Assembly (NCBI GenBank): GCA_008828725.1
Contig: MEHQ01003846.1
Coordinates: 285,828-349,827, forward strand
Direction of reading: 5' to 3'
Length of the DNA stretch: 64,000 bases
Origin: Saccharina japonica
Taxonomy: Eukaryota; Sar; Phaeophyceae; Laminariales; Laminariaceae
Shown: positions 35,901 to 47,700 of the stretch, piece by piece
Layout of the letters: the number at the start of each line of letters is the position of its first letter
Position numbering within the stretch: position 1 is the first letter of the stretch
Position numbers and translations under genes: made by a program
The notes under the pieces: model-generated
Databases searched by the model: none
What the model was told of the DNA's origin: nothing
What the model saw: the letters and a program-made list of their open reading frames with translations, nothing else

Positions 35901-38900
35901 GGTCCTATTTACTATGGTCCCCCGTAATATTGTTGGCATTGTTGTTGGTGATCGTGATGTTAGTGATGGTGGTGGTGGTGGTGATGTTAGTGGTCGTCGT
36001 GCTGGTGGTGGTGGGAGGGATGGCGACTGTCTATTTCGTGGCGGTGGTGGTCGTGCTGGTGGTGGTGGTTGGGAGAGAAGTGATATTTTCAGCGCTGGTG
36101 GTGGTAGCGTTGTTGTTGGTCGTGCTGTTGGTAGTAGTGGTGGTGGTGGTGAGGGTAGTGATGGTGAGGGTAGTGGTACTTGTGCTGGAGCAATGCCCTT
36201 TTAGCCTTTTAGGGGTGACGGCTTATTCTCTGAGGTCCTCACATCAGGAAGCTCAATACTATTATTATAGTAAGTCAACCGAACCACGACTTCCAAAAAG
36301 CTTGTTCGCGCAACCCGACCAACCATTTGATTATAGTGTAGGACCTACATACACCAGTAATCCTAAAACAAATATGCGAGCAAAATTGTCAATCTTACCG
36401 GTAGTTACTCAACGGAGAAGCTCGACCGGTCCCAGTGACAAAATATCGCCTCAGAAAGCAAACACTATTACGGGTGACCATAGTAAATACTAGTAAATAG
36501 GACCTACGGTGCACACAAAAACCTACATATTTACCTATTTTTACTAACAATATGTGCTCCTATTTACTATGGTCCCCCGTAATAACTGCAACCCCTATAC
36601 GGTATACCGTGGCATTTTTGCTGGTGGTATATGTGCTGGTGTGTTTACGCTGTTGGGGGCGGTAGTAGTAGTGATGGTAGTGGTGGTGGCATTGGTGGTG
36701 GTTTTGGTCGTGGCGGTGATGCCAATAATGGTGGTCGTATGTGGTGACCATGGTGATGGGGATGATGGCAGTGTCTTGTTTTGTAACGCTTTTTTGTACG
36801 AGTAACGCTTTTTGTAACGCTTTTTGTAACGCTTTTTTATAAACGCTTTTTGTAACGCTTTTTTGTAACGCTTTTGAGTCGTGCTGGGGTCGGGGTGTTG
36901 TCTATGTTTCTATGCTTATTGCTCAGGCCCCTAACAGGGGCAGCTCCATTTCCTTGCCCAAACACCGACTTTGAACGCACTTGGTACGCGCCAATCAGTG
37001 AGCACTCCCATGCTCCAGGGCACACAACGAGTAAACGTCGGGCAGATCATCTACAGATAGATCTTCTAGATCCTAACCTGCCGTTATGACATGTTGTGTA
37101 GGATATGTATAGTACTGGTCCAACCCTAAGAAATATGCGCTAGATTGTGCATGTGATAAGGCTCCCACCCGGCAACATGAGCTAGATCATACAGATCATA
37201 CAGATCATACAGATCAGGGAATGTACCTGCCCTGAACGATCTAGATAATGAAGTGCATACAACGGCATCAATCCAATCCATCACCTACTGCCCGAGGTGT
37301 GCAATAGGTGTAAAAAACACAAGTGAAATTGCACAGATATTTGGGTAATTCCTCGAAAAACCCCTTCAGAACTGGTCCCACGTACGTGGGGACCAACTAC
37401 TTGGAATTAGTGTAGGATGAGTTTTTCAGTTCTAAATGGGTTAAGCAAGCCCCCTCCACCCAGAAAATGATGACATAATGTGCCCAAAAGGACCCCCCGC
37501 CACCACGCGATGGCTCTTTAGTTGTATTCACGTATGTACGAGTAACCGTTTTGTTGTAACGCGTTTTTTTCCTCGTACGTGCCTCTGGTTTATAAAGCTT
37601 GGGGTGTAATTTGTACTTTCCTTCTTGTATGCAGATAGTAATTTTCAGTTTGGACGCGTGCTACGGTAGAGGTAGCACTTTTTGGCAAAATCGTTTTCTG
37701 AACGATCGGGCTCCTTAACCCAAATTCGTCGCACTTTCATTTTTGTGACGAATAGTGTTTCAGAGTATACTTTGGTCATGAGATTTTGCATCCGGCAGCA
37801 CTTTTATTTTCCTCCAAAATCATTTTTTCGGTGAGGTATGACGCTCCTTAAGTGAGGAGCTCAGAAAAAACATGGCGCACCTCTATTGTAGCATGCGTCT
37901 TTGGTTTAACGCCTTGTTTGTATATATATATTGTTGGGTTAACCCCCTAAGAACTGGTCCCATGTATTTGGGGACAAACTACTTGGAATTAGTGTGGAAT
38001 AAGTTTATGCAGTTCTGAATGGGTTAACAGTGACGAGGAGCGGGGGGGGGGGGGGGGGGGGGNNNNNNNNNNNNNNNNNNNNNNNNNNNNNNNNNNNNNN
38101 NNNNNNNNNNNNNNNNNNNNNNNNNNNNNNNNNNNNNNNNNNNNNNNNNNNNNNNNNNNNNNNNNNNNNNNNNNNNNNNNNNNNNNNNNNNNNNNNNGGG
38201 GGGGGGGGGGGGGGTGGAATACGGGGTACACAGGGAAACCTAACCCTTCTATCACTACACCCTCGTCGTAACGCTTGTGTTGTCCCTGGTCAGGAGGGGA
38301 CCACCGACCGAAGGACTGCACCGCGAACAGCGGAGGCGCTCGTTACGCGATTAAAGGGCCTAGGAAGGAAGGGTGGTTCCCGAGCTACCGGGGAGGCTTT
38401 GCGGTTGCTCGAGGATGGCCGCAGGGAGGGCATCAAGGACGTCCGGGCGTACAACGCAGTGTTTAGGGTGAGTTACGGTCTGTTTGTAAGTAGTGGTATA
38501 TATAGAGAAGATAAAAAAAAACGATAGCTGTGAGATCGAGGATTTTGTCGCAACTCGTCTTTGCAAGCTGGGTGGGATACTTCGATACGAGATGAGTCTA
38601 TTTGTCTTTTCCATCCCAGCTGTTAATAGTGTATTTGCCCTACTACGCTCTAGCCCCCTCCCGAAGGGGATGAGAGTAGCAAAAATGTTCTATGTGATAT
38701 ATGGAAACAACGTAGTGGGCGCCCAACTGCTGTTGGAGGTGTCTCTATTAGGAGTGGCAACAGTGCTTCGTCTCGTAAGGGGTGCGTGATCAATATGGTC
38801 AGACGACTAAGGCAAGCAACTAAAGTACCCCCCCCTCTCCATATGCAAGTCCGCTTCGCAAGCGGTTCTTAGAAGGATACAGCTCACCCTTCATACGACT

Positions 38901-41900
38901 CGCTCAACACCTCACGGCGCTTCGCGCTAGCTGCTAGCAATGTCTGCCTGGTCGGTTGAAACCCGACATGCTCCGTCCCGGCATTGTAGGGATGCGAGGG
39001 TCTACGGTCATACGACTACGGCCATGCATGACATGCGGCTAATGAGTACCCCCCCCCCCCCCCTCCACTACCGACGGTGCATGCCTTCACTTTTAGCACA
39101 GAAAAAAACTCGGAATTTTCTACCCTCATCGTCCCACGTCGTATTCCTCTTATACTGACGAGCGTTAAGTTCGCACTGGGGTGCTACGTACGTATCGTTT
39201 TTCAGCGCTCGATTTTCCCGACAAATGCCACAAGGGTGCTATGGTCGAACGTTATAGTTTCGGAAGGCTCTCTAGACCAGATATTGTTTCCGAACAACAC
39301 CGTTGTTCGGTACCACTCTGTACCGAAATATAAGCACCATTTATACATTAAAATTCAATAAAAACGGTGCTTATGTTTCGGGACAAGAGTAGTATTAAAA
39401 AGCAGCCTGAACCTCCCATTCTGGAAAAGTCGAGCGCTTATTTTACCGTGATGGTATAATTCGTGTGAGTCCACAATCAATAGCAAAATGGATGGTGATG
39501 GTTCGGGGTTCGTCACGTGCAGCAGTAGGTGTGTGTGTTCTTCACATTAAACCTTCCTTTCTACCCGTCGACATCCAGCACACCCAGTGTCCGTGCCGAT
39601 TCTTCATCCTAAAAAGGTACCAGTTATGTGGTCACAAAACTACGACACAGAGATACTACACTCAGTGCAGTAAGCAGAGCAGACAATGCAATGCCATATA
39701 CGACAGGCAAGACCTACCCTGCTAGCAATCCAAATGCATTGCAAGAGAAGTAGGTAGGCCCGCTTAACCCATTCAGAACTGAAAAAAAATGTCCCACACT
39801 AATTCCAAGTATTTTGTCCCCAAATTCGTGGGACCAGTTCTTAACCCATTCAGAACTGAAAAATGTATCCCACACTAATTCCAAGTAGTTTGTCCCCAAA
39901 TTCGTGGGACCAGTTCTTAACCCATTCAGAACTGAAAAAAATGTATCCCGCACTAATTCCAAGTAGTCTGTCCCCAAATTCGTGGGACCAGTTCTTAACC
40001 CATTCAGAACTGAAAAATGTATCCCACACTAATTCCAAGTAATTTGTCCCCAAATTCGTGGAACCAGTTCTTCACCCATTCAGAACTGAAAAATATATCC
40101 CGCACTAATTCCAAGTAGTTTGTCCCCAAATTCGTGGGACCAGTTCTTAACCCATTCAGAACTGAAAAATGTATCCCACACTAATTCCAAGTAGTTTGTC
40201 CCCAAATTCGTGGGACCAGTTCTTAACCCATTCAGAACTGAAAACTAATGTTCCACACTAATTCCAAGTAGTTTGTCCCCAAATTCGTGGGACCAGTTCT
40301 TAAGGGGTTAAGGGACCCTCGAAATGCGTTCGGGATTGAAGGTCACTTGTATACCGACGTCCCTTATCAGGATTGGTACCGGTCCCTTAAAGCCAGTAGT
40401 GGAAAAAAAACGGTGGGCAGAAATTCGAGGTCCCTTATATACCGTTTTCCCTTATCTCGGGGTCCCTCAAAAGGGGCTACCGTTATACGAAGTATACTGC
40501 TGTATTGGGAGGAGGTTTTTTTTTAAGTTGGATGTCGCTTGTTTTTTATTTGTATGGAACTGTATTTTAGCATGACCGAGTTATTTGACACCATGGTTGA
40601 AGCACACTGCTGTGTATGCGAGACAAAGAGACTATTTTTAATGCTAACCAATACACAATGGTTGGTTGGTTGTGATTGGCTTAGCCTTGGGCTTAGCCTT
40701 GGGCTTAGCCTTGGGCTTAGCCTTGGGCTTAGCCTTGGGCTTAGCCTTGGGCTTAGCCTTGGGCTTAGCCTTGGGCTTAGCCTTGGGCTTAGCCTTGGGC
40801 TTAGCCTTGGGCTTAGCCTTGGGCTTAGCCTTGGGCTTAGCCTTGGGCTTAGCCTTGGGCTTAGCCTTGGGCTTAGCCTTGGGCTTAGCCTTGGGCTTAG
40901 CCTTGGGCCTAGCCTTGGGCCTAGCCTTGGGCCTAGCCTTGGGCTTAGCCTTGGGCCTAGCCTTGGGCCTAGCCTTAGGCTTAGCCTTGGGCCTAGCCTT
41001 GGGCCTAGCCTTGGGCCTAGCCTTAGGCTTAGCCTTAGGCTTAGCCTTGGGCTTAGTCTTAGCCTTAGCCTTAGTCTTAGTTAGCCTTAGGCTTAGGCTC
41101 AAGCCTTAGTCTTAGGCCTAGGCTCAAGCCTTAGCCTTAGGCTTAGCGTAAGGGTTATAGGTATATTCGTCTCGTACAAAGCAGTAGTAGTAGTATAGTA
41201 GTAGTAGTAACAACGACCCTCAACCATAGTGCCGAATAAGTGTTGAACTCCCCGAACAAGGTGTTGAACTCCCCTCCCCTCCATGATTGTCGAGAAGTTT
41301 TTTTCAACAGTTTGGTCGTAACTGTTCGAATAATCCGACGTTTCGGCATCTCGCTTTGTTCGATATTAAACGTATTACACCGAAAAAAACACCCACCGAA
41401 CTTGGTCGGTGGGCTTTGACTACCCTATTGTACGTATTCAAAGGAGGAAGGTGGTTGAAGTTGGTCGCTGTGCTTCGGATGAAACTAAACCTGAAACTTC
41501 GAAGAAATTTATTTTGTAAATGTTTATTAATGTTAATATTAATATTAATAGTAGAAATTCGAATATTGAACATTTGAATGTTTAATATGTTGACCTTTCG
41601 GCAGTTTAGTTTTGTTCGGTATACCTGGTATATTTTATAGAGCCGGCCGGACATGGTTGGCTGGTTTTACGCACGTACAGCACTGCTTTTTTTTTTTTTT
41701 TTTTTTTTTTCCCTCCCCTTTTTTTTTTTTCCCCCTTTCTTTTTCTTTCCTCCCTAGTCGTAACGCAGAGCCGGGGGCACAAAGTAGGCTCCTCTCCCGC
41801 CTCCCCCACTACGGTTCTTGCCTTGCATTGATTTTTATCGCGAGAAGACTTCAGCCTTTCCTTCCCTCGTCGACTCGCATCGAATTGTGCCTACCCACGC

Positions 41901-44677
41901 TACTATTAATTGGCGCTCTCAGCAGTTGATTCCGTTTTTTATTTATTTTTGCAAATAAACTCAAAAGTCCGACCCACGTGAGATTCGAACTCCAGACATC
42001 AACGTTCAGAAGCGTTCGAGGTTACCTCTAGACCATCGGGGCGACCGACAGTATACTGCAATTAACAATACTATGTTGTAGTATTCGAATGAGGCGTGTT
42101 GTCGAAGTTGGATGTCGCAGTTTTTCGAATACTGAACAAGAAAATGCCGATCTACAGCAGTGGTTGAGCTAAAGAGTCTAAACTTTGGTAGTTTTGATCG
42201 AAACTTTGGTAGTTGTGATCGAAACTTTGGTGGTTTTGGTGCTTTGGTGGTATTAATAAATTTAATAACAATAATGGTTGGAATGTTGGAATATTTTCTC
42301 AACCTTTTCGGCACTATATTCAGAACCGACCGTGCTCGGTGGTTGGTGGTCTTTCTCTATTCATACAAGTAGTACATTCATACGACACACCTCGGGTACC
42401 TGGTACCTGGTAGTATTCAACTCAGGGATGCATGTTGCGGCTGAAAAAAATGCGAATGGCTGCCGTTCACACGTAATTAGCCGAAAAAAAGTGAGAACGG
42501 CAACCAACCGTAAATCTTGAAGGGCGTTAATACAGGGGATGGGACACGACCATCCCCCTTCCAGCAAAAAACAGGGGTTTTCCAGTATATATTAGGCGTT
42601 TCCCATCAGGGTTATATATATATATATGTTAGGAATTCCGGGCCGGGAACGGCGCGGTGCGTGGGTTTGCGAACGTGGGCGTGGGTTTGCGAACAACGAG
42701 GGTGTACGTGGAACGCGTAACACTGCATGCATGCATCCCGGATTGAAAGGACGCATGCATGTGGTCGAAGTTGAATGTCGCTCGCCGTGTTTCGGACCGA
42801 ACTGAAATAATGTTGAGTGACCCCGAGTCATCTTGGTTAAATTTTGGAGGTTGTGTGGGACGGTAGTCCTGCAGCAGGTTATGTCTTTCTTCGTGTTTGG
42901 TGTGGAGACAAACCGAGATGGGTTGTATTACCTGGTATGGCGTTATCACACTCCCGGGGGTCAGCAACACGAGGTAATTAATCCCAGGGTGCCCCCGAGG
43001 AGCCAGGATGGCTTTGAAGGATTGTAGTGACAATGAGGCGGTGCAGGTCTAGGGGATATATGACCTGGTATCCACATCACCCCCCTCTTTTTTCTTTTTT
43101 CAGACGTGCAAACATAATGCGCGTTTTGTAAAAGGAGGATTGTAGTGATACTGAGGCGGTACAGTCTAGGGGATATGACCTGGTATCCACATCACCCCCC
43201 CTCTTTTTTCAGACGTGCAAACATGCGCGTCTTGTAAAAGGAGGATTGTAGTGGTATTGAGGCGGTACAGGTCTAGGGGATATGACCTGGTATCCACAGT
43301 TGGCTATTCGCATATTTCATGCCGGTACTACTCTGTTCGTAAATGGTAGGAGCGTTTGGGTCTTATATTGATACACAAACAGCTCATTGTATATATGGGG
43401 ACAGCAATTCGATGCGAGTCGACGAGGGAAGAAAGGGCTAAAGTTTTCTCGCGATAAAAACGCAAGGCACGAACCGTACGTAGGGGGAAGGGGGGAGGAG
43501 AGCCTACTTTGTGACCCCGGATCTGAGTTACGACTAGGAAGGAGAGAGAAAAGAAGGGCGAAGATAATAAGTGGGGAAAAGAAGAGGGGTATTTTTGTTT
43601 GCCCGCGGAGGCCCGACCGTCACTATAATAGTAGTGGTTCGCGGTTTATCAAATATCATGTATTCCACACATATGACGGGTAAGATCACCCATTATGCCT
43701 TATATATGATCTAGATCGTTCGGGGCAGATATGTTTATGATCTGTTGATCTATGATCTGTATGATCTATGATCTGTATGATCTATGATCTGTATGGTCTA
43801 TGATCTGTATGATCTATGATCTGTATGGTCTATGATCTGTATGATCTATGATCTGTATGATCTTTATGATCTGTATGATCTGTATGATCTGTATGATCTA
43901 GCTCATGTTGCCGGGTGGCGGCCGTGTACGATCTGCATGGTCTATTTATTAGCGTATGCTTTCTGGGTTAGATTTGTACTTGTAGTAACAAATCCTGCAC
44001 ATGATAGGGTAGATATTATCGTAGGATCTAGATTTATCTATGTATGTAGATCACGATCTGTACGAAGTATGAAGTATTCGAAGAAGGAGGCATGTTTTCT
44101 AACAGCTAAAAGCAACATCATACCATACAGTACCGGCCCGCTCAAAAGAAAGTAACTCTACGAAAGAAAGTCAGCCTGAAAAATTGAGAAAAAAAAACAA
44201 GAAAGCCCTCAGCATAGTCGGTGTCTAAGCTTAAGAAATTTGACCCCTTCCTGTGTCTGACCTGGGCTCAAGGCACCATTCATTGTGCACTACTTGGGAA
44301 ATTCTTCTCGGGGACCAAAAATAAGAAAACGCCACATAAGAAATTGTGCTTTCGCGCGCGCCCAGACTGGGAAGGAGGGAGAAGAGCCTGCTTTGTGACC
44401 CCGGATCTGAGTTACGACTATGGAACTGAAGTGCGAAGATGATAAATGGGACGCATATTAAAAAGACTAAGAAAGTCAGCTTGAACTCGATTTCAGGTTT
44501 CATGTGAGAGGACCGATACTGCTGTCTATGCATATTACCCAAGGTTCTTCTTCGGGATGCGGTTGACGTGAAGTTCCGGGGGTGTCGCAAGTTGAAAAAG
44601 GGATCACAGGACGCAGCTGTTCTTCCTGTGTATACCGACCTGTATGGGGTTCGCTACTGCAGCTGTGCTGTTGTACC

Positions 44678-44716
<39 letters not shown>

Positions 44717-47700
44717 AGACTGCTGTGTTCCGCGCGGATTTTGTTTTTTTCTTCAAGAGGTGTGTTCGGGGCGTGGGCTACTGCTGCCCTGAACGAGCTG
44801 CTGCCGCTGCTGCTGCTGCTGTGATGCCGAGATTGTGTGAGCTGTGGCTCGAGGCGGCAGCTAAACCAAAACATGAACGTTCCCCGATCAACAGATCAAC
44901 CTCCGACGAATGAATCCAAAGCAGTATTCCCGAAGCGAAACGTATTGCACCGCTGTTTCGTGAGATATGTTGGCGTCGTCGAAGACATGCACACAAAAGC
45001 ATGGCGGTGGCACCAATAAGTTAACTAGGAGAGTAACTGCTGCTAGGAAAGCCGAGGTTCTACGTAGGCGAGATGAGGCGACCACGCCCTAAGGCGCGAG
45101 GCGACCAGGCGAGGTGCGAGCTGTTATACACAGCAGAGCAAAAGCGACAGCCTGCTGCTCTTTTTTGTGTGGTGGTTTCCATCTTCCTGCTTAGCTCTGG
45201 CTCGGCGGAAAGCGATCCTCCGGTGAAGAGCTATTAATAGCTCGCCCGACTTTTTGAATGCCCAGAGCACGCGCCACTGAGCCCGGCCGGGGCTCAAACT
45301 AGCGCCGTAGTGTACACGCGGACCCCCTGCGTGCCTCGCAGCCAAGCGCGTGGTTACCGGTATCGCACCGAACTCGATTCCGATATCGATATCTCACATT
45401 GATCATTGATGATATACTAATAGCACACAAGCATACCGGTATATGTGAAGATAAGCCATACGCGCCGGAGGGGAACAGGTAACAGCTGCATGAACGAAGC
45501 AACACCAAGAAGGCAGAGAGGGACACAGGGAAAAAAGAGAGAGACGAAACAAATACAAGCAGAGAAAAAACGTAAAACGTACAAAATTGTTTCGGACATA
45601 AATAGTACGAGGCACTGCTGTCAACTATTTAATAAAATACCGATGAAGTTCGTTAGAAAACTTTCGTCGTAATTGTTCGAATATTCGGACATGTCGTTTT
45701 TTTTTTCTTTTCTTTGGATCTTCCCAACCAACCATACGTGATTGGTGGGTTTTGCTCATGAAAAGTATGCGAAGAAGGCATGTTGAATGTTGTTGTTGTT
45801 GTTGTTGTTGTTTTTTTTTTTTTTTATCCTCCGGCGGATGGGTCAAAATAAAGCTTACGCCCTCCACACTTCCACGTCTCACTTCGTGCACTTCGTGTCG
45901 TGTGTCAATTCACTCCATGCTCCCTCGGAAGTATCAGCCCTTGCTGTCTACGACCTTCGGTAACTTGAGCATGTTGACCCGACCTGACCCCCGAAGGGGC
46001 CCGGTGCGGTGGGGATAGCCACCCGAAGTCTTAAGAGTAAACTCCCCGGGTAGTGTGGAACTTGCCGAGGCTCATCCACCAACAAAAACCCAGGCCAAGA
46101 AGCCTTCCCGCCAGACTCGGATCAGTTACGATCCACCCTACCCGTTTGGGCGTTGGTCCTCGGGTCTCTTTTGTATTCGGATAGAACTGAAGTGTGGAGT
46201 GTAATAAGGGGTGTCTCACGGCTTCGGATAGAACTGATACGTCGAGTTTGTGTCTTGTTCAAAACTTGAAAACATTGGTAGTTATTATATGCATAATATT
46301 TATGGTAATTGGCAGTTGTTCCCATGCGGTAAATTGGCAATTGTTCCCATATTTCGGCATTTCGTCTTTTTGTGTTTTTGTGGTTTAAGAACCGACCGTA
46401 GGTGACTCGTGGTATAATTGACCATTATCGTATATTTAAAAAAATAAAAATAAAACAGCTGTGTATTTATTACCGGTACTCATGTATGTGGATATTATGA
46501 GGAAACACATGTTATACGTACCTGGTATAAAACGCGCGATCGAAGTATTACACTCAGCTAGCAAATATGAGCTTCGACGAAATCCTCGAGCTCACAGCTG
46601 TTGTTTTTTTAATTTTTTAAATATATGAGGGATCAATATTATCTGTACTCTATACGTACTGTTGTGTATGCTACGCGTATCATGTACCAGCAGTGAAGAT
46701 ATGTATTGCCCGTACATCAAGTATGTGGATATTATGAGGAAACAGCAGCACGATGCTATATTAAAAAACAACATGGTAGCTCGAGGATTTCGTCGAGGCT
46801 CATCTTTGCTAGCTGGGTGTAATACATCGATGCGCGTACTTCGGATTATATATGTCCTCATGTAGGATGTACATCCCGTATGAGGGGGACACAATCTGAG
46901 GCTGTAAAATTCAGGAAGCGTGTGTCTATTTGTGAGGGGAGAAATAATAAAAATTGAAATTAAACTTAAAATTAAAATTAAACGGTCTGAAATAAACATA
47001 TCAGGTATAATTATAGTGTTCCGACGAGTTGACGTGATAGAGTGGGTATACTATTAGTAGCGTAAGCCACCTGTCGTCGTATGTAACGCGTAACCCATTC
47101 AGAACTGAAAAAAATGTTCCACATTATTTCCAAGTAGTTTTTCCCCAAATTCGTGGGACCAGCTCTGAAGGGGTTAAGATAGCGTTTACCCCGTTGCGAA
47201 ATTCCCAGACGAGTTTCGCCGAAACTATTACGGGGAAGATGCGTGCTACGATAGATATAGCACTTTTTGGTGAAATGATTTCTGAAATGATCGAGCTCCT
47301 TAACCCTTTTAGAACTGCAGTCCCGTTATGGGGACAAACCACTCTAATTCTAAGTAATGTGTCCCCAAAACGGGACTGCGGTTCTAAAAGGGTTAACCCC
47401 TTAAGAACTAGTCCCACGATTTTGGGGACAAACTACTTGGAATTAGTGTGGGACATTTTTTTTCAGTTCTGAATGGGTTATAACCCAAAATCGTCGGACT
47501 GTCATTATTGTCATTATTGTCATTATTGTCATTGTTTTGTTGCAATATTGTTCCTTGTTTGCTTAGGCCATAGGATTTTCAATCGGATCTGATCGGATAG
47601 CACTTTTCCTTTCCTCCCTTAATGCCCTTAATGCCCTTAATGCCCTTAATGATCACTTTGCGGTGAGGTGTAGAGCTCTTCAAGTGACCACCCTTCGAAG

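Noticed and set aside
40539-41109. Frames of 147-181 codons with Leu-Gly or Lys-Pro-Ala repeats
   Set aside because: The 12-base period keeps all frames open; no start context, domain or splice signal.
41970-42053. A tRNA gene
   Set aside because: A and B boxes are present but the stems do not pair cleanly and a SINE body follows directly.
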